A stretch of 64,000 nucleotides of DNA from Gelatiniphilus marinus (GCF_042678305.1 NZ_JBHUDT010000001.1); one strand, 5' to 3'. Positions 32,504 through 42,620 are shown, counted from the first letter of the stretch. Notes: generated by a model from the letters alone, not told the origin. A program made the numbers and translations.

Positions 32504-33298
32504 TTATTCGTTAATTAATTGCAATACACTTAAAACAGGCCTGTGGTCTGATGCTATTTCTTCTTCTATAACTTTGGTTTCAATAACGCGCCACCGGTTT
32601 GCTGGCCTAAAAAGTATGTAATCTATCTTTATTTCTGGATTTACCGCTGGGTAGGTTGGGTTGTTATTTGTACAGGATTGTTGCCATACTTTATAAAAAA
32701 CCTGCATGGTTTCGCTTTCTGGAGTAGCGTTTAAATCGCCTGCTAAAATAGTGGGCACGTTATCTTTTGTAAAAATAGCATTGATTTGATTGGCTTGGTT
32801 TATCCTGTCGGTCTCGTCTTTTGTGTGGTCCAAATGCGTGCCAACAAACCTAATGGTGTCGCCGCTTTTAATTTGTACATTAACTTCTAATGCGGCTCGG
32901 GGTTCTTTATTCGCCCTTGCTCTCAACGCATGGTTTTTAGTGCTTAAAAATGGCTGTTTAGAGAGTATGCCTTCGCCGTAGTCGCCACCATCAAAAGTCA
33001 TGGCTTTTCCAAAAATACCGGCCATTTTTGTACGCCAACCCAACTCGGTTACCAAGTCCATTTTTAAAACGCGGTTAGTTTTAAAATCGACTTCTTGCAA
33101 TGCTACCAAATCGGGGTTGGTGTTGTTTATAATTTTGGCCAGCAAATCTAAATCGAACTGTTTTGAAGCAGCTACCGTTTCGCCGTGATATATATTATAG
33201 GTTAATATGCGAACTATGTGCAATGAATCTATTTTAATTTGTGCACCAATAGACGAAAATAGCATTGCGAATAATAGCCCTAAAATGTATTTTTTCAT
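32504..33298 (-). CDS. Secreted EEP family protein, copy 2
   Basis: A 264-residue protein with signal peptide (about 1-19, SSIGAQ). EEP motifs in order are VRILTYNIYHGE, VALQEVD (metal-binding Glu), VGTHLDHT, LAGDLNATPES, KIDYILF and SDHRPVLSVL. This is the compact subgroup without extra domains. Sequence motifs differ from copy 1 (QEGL, NTHFDH), so they are not recent duplicates. Substrate is unknown; phosphoester removal from glycans is a hypothesis. It is the last gene of the right-hand transcription unit (63 bp after the GH123-like gene). Confidence 0.84.
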   Translation of the reverse strand: MKKYILGLLFAMLFSSIGAQIKIDSLHIVRILTYNIYHGETVAASKQFDLDLLAKIINNTNPDLVALQEVDFKTNRVLKMDLVTELGWRTKMAGIFGKAMTFDGGDYGEGILSKQPFLSTKNHALRARANKEPRAALEVNVQIKSGDTIRFVGTHLDHTKDETDRINQANQINAIFTKDNVPTILAGDLNATPESETMQVFYKVWQQSCTNNNPTYPAVNPEIKIDYILFRPANRWRVIETKVIEEEIASDHRPVLSVLQLINE

Positions 33299-33361
33299 AA
33301 TCCCAATACTTAACTGTTTTTTTAATTAATTGATTTTTTTTAGACTAAAATCTATTTGTAA

Positions 33362-35128
33362 TTAATCAATTACTTTTTTTGCTAAAATATTCAATGTGCT
33401 TTTAGCATCTGTCAACAAAGCTTCTAAATTATCGGGACTTGTGGTTATATTAAATTGGGCTACCACATTGTTTAAATGATCTAATTCATCTAGCATGCCT
33501 TTAGATCTCAAGTGCTCTCTAAGAATTCTAATTTTTTCGGCATCTTCAATGCCATCGCGCAGGGTTTCAAAACGAATGGAACTTCGATTATCGGGATAAA
33601 CAATATAAGTATCGCCAGCTGGCCATGTTCTAAAACGTGAATCTTGCAATGGGTTTTCTACCCAACTATTGTATGCCCAACGTAAGAATCCGTCAAAATC
33701 GGCAGCCATAGTGTACCAACCAATAAATACGCCTTCTGCGGGTGGCGAAAAAGTAAAGGTGTTGGGGAACGCATCAGAACAGCAAACATAATGCGTACTA
33801 ATGTGGTTTTTTGCTCTGCGACTCACCAAATCTTCTTCGTCAACAGGATGCCCAAATGCAACCGACATATCTTTTAATTCGTTAGGATAGAGTTTGTAAC
33901 TTTTATGGTTATCGGCAAACGACACGCCAAATTCCGGTGCGTGTTCATTCAGTAATTTTAGCATGGCTTTCATTTCTTTTGGCCCACGCTCATCTATCGC
34001 TATTCTGGTAATTTCGCTCCAACCTTTAGCTTCTACGTGGGTTTTAAAAACTTTTAAAAACGGAATCCAAAAGGCATCATATTCTTTTGTTCCGGGAGGT
34101 GCTTTAATTTTAATTTCTTTATTTTCAGCTTCATCAAAATAATAAAACTCGTTGCCCCAAGGCACCATGGAATAACAACTAATTTGATTTTTTACACCCA
34201 AGTCCATCATAAATTGCACCCAATTATCAAAAACGGTAAAATCGTATTCCCAAGTGCCATCGGCTTTCTTTTTCCAATCAATCATTGCTTCAAATTGGTC
34301 GAAGGTTTGTCCGCCCCATGGCCTTTTGTTTAAAGATACGGTAATTACTTTTTGTCCTGCATCGGCGAGTCGTTTCATTAATGGTTTCAACACATCCCAA
34401 TGCGCTTGAGACCAAGGCTCAACATTGTGGTAACGCGCCAAAGCAAAAGGGTTTTGCCATAAATCTAAATGAAACTTCCAATCGGTTGCCTTGGGCAAGG
34501 TTTTGTCAATAACATTTAAAGTGAATTCGAATGTTTTAGAAACATGTCCTTCGTTATGTATTGTGAAAACGCTTTTATACATACCACTTTTCGCATCGGC
34601 AGGTACATCAATAGTAACCCATATAGGTCTGGTTTCTTGGGCTTTTATGGCATAAGAAGTTATGGGCTCTAAAACATCGGCAGCTAAAGAGGCATCAAAA
34701 TCTTCGGGTTTTCTATAGCCACAACCACCGGCAAATTCATCTGTAATCACGTATTTTACAAAACTGATTTGTGTTGTGCTTGAAGGTAAAACATTACCGG
34801 AATCGGATTTAAAATCTGAAATTTCAGTAGTCACATTATTAATTGAATCGTTGCTCCAAAGCACCAATTGCGCAGAAATACGCTCGCCTTTCCAAGCAGT
34901 TCCAGTCCACGTATTTTTTTGTTGGATTTTAGGAATGACACTTTTTACAAAACGATGGTTTGTTGATGCCACAGCGGCTTGTAAACCTTTGGCAACGGCC
35001 GTCCAGTTTTCAGTTTTACTTGGTGATGGATCCTGAGGTTCTTGATAGGTTTGCGCTACTAAAACCACCTGCTTTTGACAACTAAACGAGATTAAAACAA
35101 CACTGAATAAAAATAGTAAACGATTCAT
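33362..35128 (-). CDS. DUF4091 / GH123-type putative beta-N-acetylhexosaminidase lipoprotein
   Basis: A 588-residue lipoprotein (ISFSC, Cys17). Residues about 60-210 form a beta-rich N-terminal domain. About 215-540 is the DUF4091 barrel that was merged with the GH123 catalytic family, with TDWKFHLDLWQNPFALARY, VSLNKRPWGGQTF, WVQFMMDLGVKNQISCYS and RIAIDERGPKEM. The Asp379-Glu380 pair matches the adjacent Asp-Glu used for substrate-assisted catalysis in GH123 beta-N-acetylgalactosaminidases. In this locus it could remove GalNAc or GlcNAc from antennae. It starts 10 bp after the sulfatase gene, a hint at sulfated HexNAc. Family moderately sure, specificity unknown. Confidence 0.8.
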   Translation of the reverse strand: MNRLLFLFSVVLISFSCQKQVVLVAQTYQEPQDPSPSKTENWTAVAKGLQAAVASTNHRFVKSVIPKIQQKNTWTGTAWKGERISAQLVLWSNDSINNVTTEISDFKSDSGNVLPSSTTQISFVKYVITDEFAGGCGYRKPEDFDASLAADVLEPITSYAIKAQETRPIWVTIDVPADAKSGMYKSVFTIHNEGHVSKTFEFTLNVIDKTLPKATDWKFHLDLWQNPFALARYHNVEPWSQAHWDVLKPLMKRLADAGQKVITVSLNKRPWGGQTFDQFEAMIDWKKKADGTWEYDFTVFDNWVQFMMDLGVKNQISCYSMVPWGNEFYYFDEAENKEIKIKAPPGTKEYDAFWIPFLKVFKTHVEAKGWSEITRIAIDERGPKEMKAMLKLLNEHAPEFGVSFADNHKSYKLYPNELKDMSVAFGHPVDEEDLVSRRAKNHISTHYVCCSDAFPNTFTFSPPAEGVFIGWYTMAADFDGFLRWAYNSWVENPLQDSRFRTWPAGDTYIVYPDNRSSIRFETLRDGIEDAEKIRILREHLRSKGMLDELDHLNNVVAQFNITTSPDNLEALLTDAKSTLNILAKKVID

Positions 35129-35138
35129 AATAATAATT

Positions 35139-36704
35139 TTAGAAATAAGCTTTTAGTAGGGTTTCGTTATCTGGCCATGGCACCATTTGATTGGTGTTGG
35201 TATTGGTTGGCATTTGAGCGTTTACCGCTCGTAAATAATTTCCTAATTCGGTAGCCAATGCTTTAAGTTTTTTGGTTTCTTTTGTTGCTAAATTTGTGGT
35301 TTCACCAATATCTTCAGTAATATTAAACAACTCGAAATGGCTATCTAAATGATAATAAATTAGTTTCCAATCGCCTTTACGTATGGTACTGCTAGCACCA
35401 ATTCCTGGTCCTGTTGGCCCCCAATTATTTGGATAATGCCAAAACAAAGCTCTGTTATTATTGTCTTTCTTCTCCCCTTTTAGAATAGACGTAAAGCTTT
35501 TACCGTCTATAGTTTGAACCGTTTTAAAATCATTAATTCCTGCGAGCTCGATAATGGTTGGGAAAAAGTCTTCAATAATAACAAAATCATTGGTTTTAGA
35601 GTTTGCTTCGGTTACTCCTGGCCATTTTACAAGCATTGGTTCTCGAATACCACCTTCGTGCGCAGATCCTTTTCCGCTCGACAATGGCTTGTTATGGGTA
35701 TGCTTTTCTCCACCGCGAGCCACAGCACTTAAACCACCATTGTCTGACATGAACAAAATAATAGTGTTATCTGCAATGCCTTTTTCATCTAAATGATTCA
35801 TAATATCACCAAGACTTTTATCCATACTTTCAATTAACGAGGCGTATTTAGCTTCGGTTGGATGCAAGCCTCTGTCTATGTATTTTTGCTCGAATCTCGG
35901 GTCGCCTTGAATGGGCGTATGCACCGCATAATAGGACATGTAAAGGTAAAATGGTTTTTTGTTTTCAACAGCCTTGTCCATGGCCAAAATAGATTCTCGG
36001 GTTAAAGCTTCGGTTAAAAAAATATCTTTACCGTGGTATTTTTCTAAACCAGGCACATCCCAAACACTATTTTTATCAAGTTGTTTTTTAAAGTTTTTAG
36101 TACCATAATAACTCCCTGGTGCACCAGCAGCGTGTCCTGCGATGTTAACTTGAAACCCCAAATTTAAAGGGTTTTCCCCTGGTGTTCCCAAAGCTCCAAA
36201 GTGTGCTTTTCCACTGTGGATAGTAAAATAACCGTGAGCTTTTAAAATTTGCGGCAAAGTGGTTACATGGACAGCGCGTTCAATACTATCTGTTGGCTGA
36301 ATGCCATTTAGGTTCCATTCCGGCATAGCCAAACCTTTTGGTGGATTTACCGCTGAAATGCCTCGCTTTAAGGTCCAATTGGTTACGCGGTGCCTAGCAG
36401 CATTCATCCCGGTCATTAAACTTACCCGTGTTGGCGAGCATACAGCTGTAGCATAAGCCTGGGTAAATTTCATACCTTGGCTGGCAAGCCGCTCCATATT
36501 TGGAGTATGGTACAGATTGTTAAGAGCTGTTTTTGTGTTCCAAAATGGAACAGAAGTATCTTGCCAACCCATATCATCTACCATAAATAATATGATATTG
36601 GGTTTAGCTGTAACAGCTTGCGTTTCTTTCTTATTGGATTTACAAGCAGTAAAAACAAATATAACCGAAATACAAAATACTGTTTTTTTTAATGAACTAA
36701 TCAT
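35139..36704 (-). CDS. Family S1 sulfatase lipoprotein
   Basis: The ATG at 36704 gives a lipoprotein signal (MISSLKKTVF...FTAC); earlier codons are TTG and CAT. The 521-residue protein has LFMVDDMGWQD (metal site), CSPTRVSLMTGMNAAR with Cys89 as the formylglycine precursor in the C-x-P-S/T-R type motif, GKAHFGALG, SDNGGLSAV and a C-terminal LFNITEDIGETTNLA block. S1 sulfatases hydrolyse sulfate esters. Beside GH20, GH123 and GH2 genes the likely target is sulfated GlcNAc, GalNAc or Gal on glycoprotein antennae. It overlaps the GH20 stop by 8 bp, so the two are translationally coupled. An anaerobic-type or FGE maturase is not in the window. Confidence 0.93.
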   Translation of the reverse strand: MISSLKKTVFCISVIFVFTACKSNKKETQAVTAKPNIILFMVDDMGWQDTSVPFWNTKTALNNLYHTPNMERLASQGMKFTQAYATAVCSPTRVSLMTGMNAARHRVTNWTLKRGISAVNPPKGLAMPEWNLNGIQPTDSIERAVHVTTLPQILKAHGYFTIHSGKAHFGALGTPGENPLNLGFQVNIAGHAAGAPGSYYGTKNFKKQLDKNSVWDVPGLEKYHGKDIFLTEALTRESILAMDKAVENKKPFYLYMSYYAVHTPIQGDPRFEQKYIDRGLHPTEAKYASLIESMDKSLGDIMNHLDEKGIADNTIILFMSDNGGLSAVARGGEKHTHNKPLSSGKGSAHEGGIREPMLVKWPGVTEANSKTNDFVIIEDFFPTIIELAGINDFKTVQTIDGKSFTSILKGEKKDNNNRALFWHYPNNWGPTGPGIGASSTIRKGDWKLIYYHLDSHFELFNITEDIGETTNLATKETKKLKALATELGNYLRAVNAQMPTNTNTNQMVPWPDNETLLKAYF

Positions 36705-38994
36705 ATGCAATCACATTTCCTTCTAATATTTTAAGCTCTCCTTTTGGTGCTTTATACCAAACAGTCAACTCGTTTCCGCCGGTGGCTTCATGATATTTTA
36801 TGGTTATCGTATGCCAGCCTTTTTTTAGGGCTACCATGCCATTTCTTATAACTGCTGAATGGTTTCCGCCATTATCAACAACCAATTTATCACCTATAAA
36901 TAGCAAACTACCATCGTCTGATTTTGTTGCGAACTCGTACAAGCCATTGGTTTCGGCATTAAAATATCCTTTAAAAATCATGGAAACATGATCGCTGTTT
37001 TGATAACCTTCTAAATCGATATTGTTTACGGCTTTAAATTCTGCGGATTTAGGCTCGGTAATAGCATCGACAACCTTAAACATTTTTTCGCCCACCCAAC
37101 GTTTTAAAGCACCTGTTTTAGGGCTTACATTAAGGGGCTGTAAATAAGTTTGTTTTTCTATTAATGCGGATTTAATTTCGCTGGGGTTATTGCCACGGTA
37201 CGCAATGGTGCTTAGTGTTTTTGTTTCTGTAAATTGAATTGGTGAGGTATATTTTATGGATGCTTTTGAAGGTTTACTACCATTTAAAGTATAGTAAATA
37301 TCCATACTTTTAAGCGGTGTTTTTAAGGTGATGGAAACCGTATCTAAAAAAGCGACTTTGTTTTTTAAACCGACTACCGATGGAATATAATATTGAATAT
37401 CTAAAGCATCTAAACGTTCGTATTGAAGATTCATTCTATTTTGAAAACCATCAAAGTTTTTATCTTCTTTTGCAGTCCATCCTGTTTCGGCCAAAGCCAA
37501 CATTCTAGGAAATGTTTGATACTGTAAGCGCCTAAAATTTGGAATTCTTTCAGACCATAAATTAGCTTGTACGCCAATAATTTGTTTTGCCTGCGCCTCG
37601 GTAAATTCTTCCGGAACGGGCTCGTAATTATATACTTTATCCAGCGGTGTGGCATCGTTTAAGAAATCGAAATAGTATTCGAAATCCGGACAAATTATGA
37701 TATCATTCCCGTTATCGGCAGCTATGTTTCGCATTGTTGGTGCCCAATTTCGCCACCACATCATGGTTGCATCTTTGGTTAAACCGCCTTCAACAATTTC
37801 GTCCCAACCAATTAATTTTTTGCCTTTTGTTTTTAAAAAGGCTTCAATATCCCTGTTAAAAAAAGATTGCAGTTCGTGCTCGTTTTTAAGGTTGTTGTCT
37901 TTAATGGCTTTTTGGCAACGTGGGCAGTCTTTCCAAGATTGGATATTAACCTCGTCTCCCCCAATATGAATATAATCCGAAGGAAATAAATCGGTAATTT
38001 CCGATAGGATATCTTTTGCAAACTCGTAAGTTGTTTCTTTGCCCAAACAAGCTGGCATAGAAAAATGCTCGCCCCAGCCTGCCTCGTTTGTACACGATAA
38101 AAACGGGTAATTATCGATGGCCGATTTAAAATGCCCCGGCATATCGATTTCTGGAATTACCTCTATTTGCCTTTCTTCCGCGTAAGCGATAATTTCTTTA
38201 ATCTGCTCTTGGGTAAAAAAACCACCGTACATGCGTTTTCCATCGCGCTCGTGATAATGCTGCTCGTCTATAATAAATGAAGGGTCGGTTTTTGCGAGTT
38301 CTTTACACTCTTTATCGTGCGAACTCTCAATACGCCACGCGCCTTTTTCGGTTAACAACGGGTATTTTTTAATTTCTACACGCCACCCTTGGTCGTCGGT
38401 TAAATGCATGTGATATACATTCAATTTATACAGCGCCATATAATCCAAAAAGGTTTTAACCTCGTCGATGCTAAAAAAATGGCGGCTAAAATCCATGTGC
38501 ATCCCACGCCAAGTAAAACGCGGTTGGTCGTTAATTGTAATGCTAGGTACCAACCAGTTTTGTTCTGTGTTATTTGTGGTTTCAATTGCTGGTGGCAATA
38601 ATTGGCGCAGCGTTTGCACGCCATAAAAATAACCTGCAGCATCGCTTGCTTTAACTGTGATTTTTTTGGGAGTAACTTCCAAATGATACGCTTCGGCCTT
38701 TAGATTTTCATCTTTTACAAAAACAACACTTGCTTTTTCTTTTGATCCAGCGGTTGCCAACGGAAAACCTGCTGCACTTTCAAATAAATGTGACAAATAG
38801 GTTGCTGCTGGTTTTTGCTGTTTGTTTTCAACAAAAATCGATGTATTTTTTGAGAATAAAAACGACTGTTCACCCAGAACCAGACTTGATGGTTTTGGCA
38901 CAATTGAAATTTGGTTTTCTGTAAATGTTGGTGTTGTTTGTTTGCAACCAACCAACATTGCTGCTACTAAAGCTGCAAATAAAAAATGACGCAT
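36697..38994 (-). CDS. GH20 beta-N-acetylhexosaminidase lipoprotein with C-terminal PA14 domain
   Basis: A 765-residue lipoprotein (AMLVGC, Cys17). Domains are GH20b (about 25-150) and the GH20 barrel (about 155-505) with TWRGMHMDFSRHFF, HMHLTDDQGWRVEI and the catalytic YIHIGGDEVN (Asp347-Glu348). A HEX_C-type segment follows (YYTLNGSKPSKASIKY). A PA14-like domain (about 640-760) carries GLYEFATKSDDGSLLFIGD and GWHTITIKYHEATGG. PA14 domains often bind glycans. The paralogue at 17695 has an F5/8C-like tail instead, so the two GH20s are probably addressed to different ligands. It lies 80 bp after the GH2 gene and overlaps the sulfatase by 8 bp. Confidence 0.94.
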   Translation of the reverse strand: MRHFLFAALVAAMLVGCKQTTPTFTENQISIVPKPSSLVLGEQSFLFSKNTSIFVENKQQKPAATYLSHLFESAAGFPLATAGSKEKASVVFVKDENLKAEAYHLEVTPKKITVKASDAAGYFYGVQTLRQLLPPAIETTNNTEQNWLVPSITINDQPRFTWRGMHMDFSRHFFSIDEVKTFLDYMALYKLNVYHMHLTDDQGWRVEIKKYPLLTEKGAWRIESSHDKECKELAKTDPSFIIDEQHYHERDGKRMYGGFFTQEQIKEIIAYAEERQIEVIPEIDMPGHFKSAIDNYPFLSCTNEAGWGEHFSMPACLGKETTYEFAKDILSEITDLFPSDYIHIGGDEVNIQSWKDCPRCQKAIKDNNLKNEHELQSFFNRDIEAFLKTKGKKLIGWDEIVEGGLTKDATMMWWRNWAPTMRNIAADNGNDIIICPDFEYYFDFLNDATPLDKVYNYEPVPEEFTEAQAKQIIGVQANLWSERIPNFRRLQYQTFPRMLALAETGWTAKEDKNFDGFQNRMNLQYERLDALDIQYYIPSVVGLKNKVAFLDTVSITLKTPLKSMDIYYTLNGSKPSKASIKYTSPIQFTETKTLSTIAYRGNNPSEIKSALIEKQTYLQPLNVSPKTGALKRWVGEKMFKVVDAITEPKSAEFKAVNNIDLEGYQNSDHVSMIFKGYFNAETNGLYEFATKSDDGSLLFIGDKLVVDNGGNHSAVIRNGMVALKKGWHTITIKYHEATGGNELTVWYKAPKGELKILEGNVIAYD

Positions 38995-39074
38995 GTCTTT
39001 ATTTTTTAATATGTAAAAATACTGGAAACTTAAAACAATTACTACAAGTTAATTGCTTTTTTGTAATACTTATT

Positions 39075-42000
39075 TTACTCTAAAACACTGGCCTTTGCAG
39101 CATAATCTTTACTTGTTTTTATCAAATCTTCTTTTGATTTGTTTTCAAAAGGAATTAAATAAAAGCCGTAAACATGTTTCTCGTTACTTTTTAACTGATA
39201 CTTTTCTTGTGGTTTAGAGTACCAGCTATCGTCTCCAGCGACTCCGCGTTGATCTAAATCTATATTTAATTGAACTAAATCTTTCTCTTTAATATCGTTA
39301 ATGTGCTTTGAAGCGTTTATTTTAGGAATACCGTCTATTCTGTATTTCTCGTCTATACTACCAGTGCCGGGGTATTCTAATCCTGCGGTGGTATCAAAAT
39401 CTTCGTTTTCCATGTGTAATGCACTAATACCTAAACCTTTTAAACTATTGGTTGCAACAGCCAGCAAACCGTTGTTATTTTGGTTTGAAAAGGCCGTCCA
39501 ACGCACATTGGTTTTATAGCCATTGTCTTGCGGACGAATGTATGGCACGTATTGAGCTGAAACTTTAGATTGGTACAAATCTACAAACGCCGATGCTTTT
39601 CTGTCTTGATAATTTTCCCATGGGCCACGGCCAAAATACATCATATTATCGTATTCCTTTTTAATTTGCATACGCATACCCACACGCGGAATATCGCCTT
39701 TGTATTCACTTTTGTTTAGGGTGTTGTTTATTTTTACAACGCCATTACTATAAACGGTGTAATTTGATACAAAGGTGGTTTCGACACCTGGTAAATTATA
39801 CGTAACAAACAGTTGCACCGCACCATTTTTTACTTGAGAAAGTTCTACTTTTTCGACTTCTGAAAACAAGGATGCTTTTTTCCATTCAATATTTCTTATT
39901 TGCATTTTGTTACCAAAATCGTTGTCGGTTACACCTCGCCAGAAATTTGGTTTTGGACCTTTACCGTCTTTTAAGAGCTCGTTTCCTTTATAAATATATG
40001 AGGTGATTCTTCCTTTTGATTTATTGAAAACCACTTTAAAATCGGCATTAGAAAAAGCTATTTCGCCTGCTTTTTGCTCAACTTTTATTGAAGCTGTTAA
40101 AGGAATATTTACGGTTTCTTTTATATATTTATTGGGCAACGGAATTTGCTCGCGTGCTACCTCGAAACCTTTTGGCAATAAACTCCAATTGGTTTTGGTA
40201 GTTGCAGACAAGTGTATAAAATACTCGGTATTTTTTTTAAAATCGATATCGTCAAGACTTACACGGATTAGTTTTCCGGTGTTTGGCTCTATGCTAATCG
40301 TTTTAAAATCAATGGTTTTTAAAATATCGCCATCGGCTTTTATGGTGGCGCTTATGTTGAAATTTTCAAGGTTGGTAAAGTCGTACAGGTTTTCAACTAA
40401 AACCCTTAATTCGTTGTATCTATTGAGGCCTTTATTTTTAAAATTGATAAACTCGTGTGCTTTTTTTACTTCGTGCAATGCAGGTTGCGGTGTTCTATCT
40501 GGAAACACAATACCGTTGTTTAAAAAGCTGTTGTCTGATGGCATATTTTCGCCGTAATCGCCACCATAGGCATAAAAACGTTCGCCATTTTCATCGGTTT
40601 TCCAGATGGATTGATCGACCCAATCCCAAATAAAACCACCTTGCAGATTATCATATTGTTCAATAATATCCCAATAATCTTGAAAGTTGCCGGTACTATT
40701 TCCCATGGCATGTGCATATTCGCTGGGTATAAAGGGTCTATCTGTTTTAGATTTTCCTATTTCCTCAAATCTCGCAGGCGACGGGTATTGTGGCACAATA
40801 ATATCGGTGTTGGTATCCATATCGAACAAACTGCCATCGCGATTTTTATATGAGCGCTCGTATTGTACTGGCCGTTTTTGCTTATCGGCAGCTTTTATGG
40901 CATCGTATCCTGCAAAGAAGTTAATGCCATTTCCTGCTTCGTTGCCCATAGACCATATTATTACAGAAGGATGGTTTTTATCGCGCTCTACCATTCTTAC
41001 CATGCGATCTACATGGGCATTTTCCCAACTTTCTTTTTTGGCCAAAGAATGTTTTCCGTAGTACATGCCGTGCGACTCGATATTGGCCTCGTCAACCACG
41101 TACATACCGTAAATATCGCATAGTTCGTAAAAACGTCGCTGTTGCGGGTAATGACTTAAACGAACTGCATTTATGTTATTTTCTTTCCAAAGCTTAATGT
41201 CTTTCATAATGAGTTCTTCAGACACTACATGACCTGTTTCGGGGTTTGCTTCTTGAGTGTTTACACCTTTTAAAGTAATGCGCTTACCATTTAAAAGTAA
41301 CAATCCGTTTTTAATTTCAACAGTTCTAAAACCAATTTTAGATGGGATAACCTCTAATACATTCCCTTTTTTATCTTTAATCTCTATTACAAAGTCGTAT
41401 AGATTTGGATGTTCTGCGCTCCATGGTTTTACTAAAGGTATTTGGGCTTTGTAATTAACCTCCATTTTATTATCTGAACCAACCAAAACATCTATATTTT
41501 TAGATGCTATTTGTTTTTGATTTTGGTCGAATAATTGAAACTCTACCTGAACGTTTTTATTTTTTGATAAATGATTTTTTAACGACACGGAAACATCTAA
41601 TATACCGTTTAGATAGGCTTTATCTAATGTTGCAGCAACTTGAAAATCTTCAACTCTTACTTTGGGTTGGGCATAAATGTAAACGCTGCGCTCGATGCCG
41701 CTTATTCTCCAAAAATCCTGACATTCGAGATACGAGCCATCGGTCCATCTAAAAATTTGAATGGCCAGTGTGTTTTTACCTACTTTGGCTGCCTTGGTAA
41801 TATTGAATTCAGCTGGCAATTTGCTGCCTTGTGAATAACCAATATATTCGCCATTTAACCAAACAAAACCACCCGATTTCATGGCGCCAATATGCAAAAA
41901 GAGTTCTTTGTCGCCCCAATTTTCGTTTATTGTAAAGTCTCTTCGGTAGGAGCCTACGGGATTGTAGTTGTCTGGTACATTACCTGGATTTTTTGGATAT

Positions 42001-42425
42001 ATTTTATCGACCCATTCCATATCGTCTGCAATGGGAGCTTTGTAATCGGCAAATTCGTATTGATGGTTAACATATATAGGTATGCCGTAACCTTCTACCT
42101 CCCAATTGGATGGCACTTTAATATCGTTCCAACTTGCAACATCTTCAGCAGGATCCATAAATGTAGTGGGGCGGTCTTTTGGGTTTCTTACCCAATTGAA
42201 CTTCCATAGGCCATCTAAACTTTGTTGTAATCCATTAGTTCGGTTTAGCGCATCAGATTTGGATGTATATGAGGTAAAAGAGGCGTGCGCATCTAATTTG
42301 TTTTCGCTAATAACCTGCTCGTTTTCTATATAATGCTTATAGTCTGTTATGGGGTTTTTGTTTTGGCTATTTACTGAAAAACAAATACAAAAGAGAACAA
42401 CAACTAGGGTGTTTTTTAAAATCAT
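39075..42425 (-). CDS. Secreted GH2 beta-galactosidase (LacZ-like, five-domain)
   Basis: A 1116-residue protein with signal peptide (about 1-20). It has the whole LacZ layout: jelly-roll with SNWEVEGYGIPIYVN and RWTDGSYLECQDFWRISGI, immunoglobulin-like domains, the barrel with acid Glu496 (WSMGNEAGNG) and nucleophile Glu569 (SEYAHAMGNSTGN), and the C-terminal beta-galactosidase small-chain domain (FGRGPWENYQDR). The usual GVNRHEHHP block is GVNTQEANP (about 387-395), so the His that lines the sugar site is replaced, which may alter specificity. Expected role is removal of beta-Gal from N-glycan antennae. It has a 195-bp upstream region with a striking dyad. Confidence 0.92.
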   Translation of the reverse strand: MILKNTLVVVLFCICFSVNSQNKNPITDYKHYIENEQVISENKLDAHASFTSYTSKSDALNRTNGLQQSLDGLWKFNWVRNPKDRPTTFMDPAEDVASWNDIKVPSNWEVEGYGIPIYVNHQYEFADYKAPIADDMEWVDKIYPKNPGNVPDNYNPVGSYRRDFTINENWGDKELFLHIGAMKSGGFVWLNGEYIGYSQGSKLPAEFNITKAAKVGKNTLAIQIFRWTDGSYLECQDFWRISGIERSVYIYAQPKVRVEDFQVAATLDKAYLNGILDVSVSLKNHLSKNKNVQVEFQLFDQNQKQIASKNIDVLVGSDNKMEVNYKAQIPLVKPWSAEHPNLYDFVIEIKDKKGNVLEVIPSKIGFRTVEIKNGLLLLNGKRITLKGVNTQEANPETGHVVSEELIMKDIKLWKENNINAVRLSHYPQQRRFYELCDIYGMYVVDEANIESHGMYYGKHSLAKKESWENAHVDRMVRMVERDKNHPSVIIWSMGNEAGNGINFFAGYDAIKAADKQKRPVQYERSYKNRDGSLFDMDTNTDIIVPQYPSPARFEEIGKSKTDRPFIPSEYAHAMGNSTGNFQDYWDIIEQYDNLQGGFIWDWVDQSIWKTDENGERFYAYGGDYGENMPSDNSFLNNGIVFPDRTPQPALHEVKKAHEFINFKNKGLNRYNELRVLVENLYDFTNLENFNISATIKADGDILKTIDFKTISIEPNTGKLIRVSLDDIDFKKNTEYFIHLSATTKTNWSLLPKGFEVAREQIPLPNKYIKETVNIPLTASIKVEQKAGEIAFSNADFKVVFNKSKGRITSYIYKGNELLKDGKGPKPNFWRGVTDNDFGNKMQIRNIEWKKASLFSEVEKVELSQVKNGAVQLFVTYNLPGVETTFVSNYTVYSNGVVKINNTLNKSEYKGDIPRVGMRMQIKKEYDNMMYFGRGPWENYQDRKASAFVDLYQSKVSAQYVPYIRPQDNGYKTNVRWTAFSNQNNNGLLAVATNSLKGLGISALHMENEDFDTTAGLEYPGTGSIDEKYRIDGIPKINASKHINDIKEKDLVQLNIDLDQRGVAGDDSWYSKPQEKYQLKSNEKHVYGFYLIPFENKSKEDLIKTSKDYAAKASVLE

Positions 42426-42473
42426 GAATTTAGGATTAAATCTAAAATATTAAACTATTAATTTACCGTGTTT

Positions 42474-42507
42474 TATTTACAAAAAGATGTGTGTAAATTT
42501 GTAAATA
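42474..42507. promoter_or_regulatory. Operator-like dyad upstream of the GH2 gene
   Basis: TATTTACAAA (42474-42483) and TTTGTAAATA (42498-42507) are perfect 10-bp inverted copies with 14 bp between them. The dyad lies 49 bp upstream of the GH2 start codon, in the region where its promoter should be. It could be a regulator-binding site or a weak hairpin. No regulator gene is linked. Confidence 0.4.
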
Positions 42508-42620
42508 CCGCCCTAAAATAGTTAAATTAACATCAGAAAAAAAATAGCTAAATAACTATTGTGCTTTCCACACATAACTTATTAAAAAAACTAAAAAAAA
42601 ACAATAAAAAGCGATGTTGT

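Noticed and set aside
40003..40557. 184-codon open frame on the plus strand
   Set aside because: Antisense to the GH2 gene, whose conserved motifs are continuous through this part.
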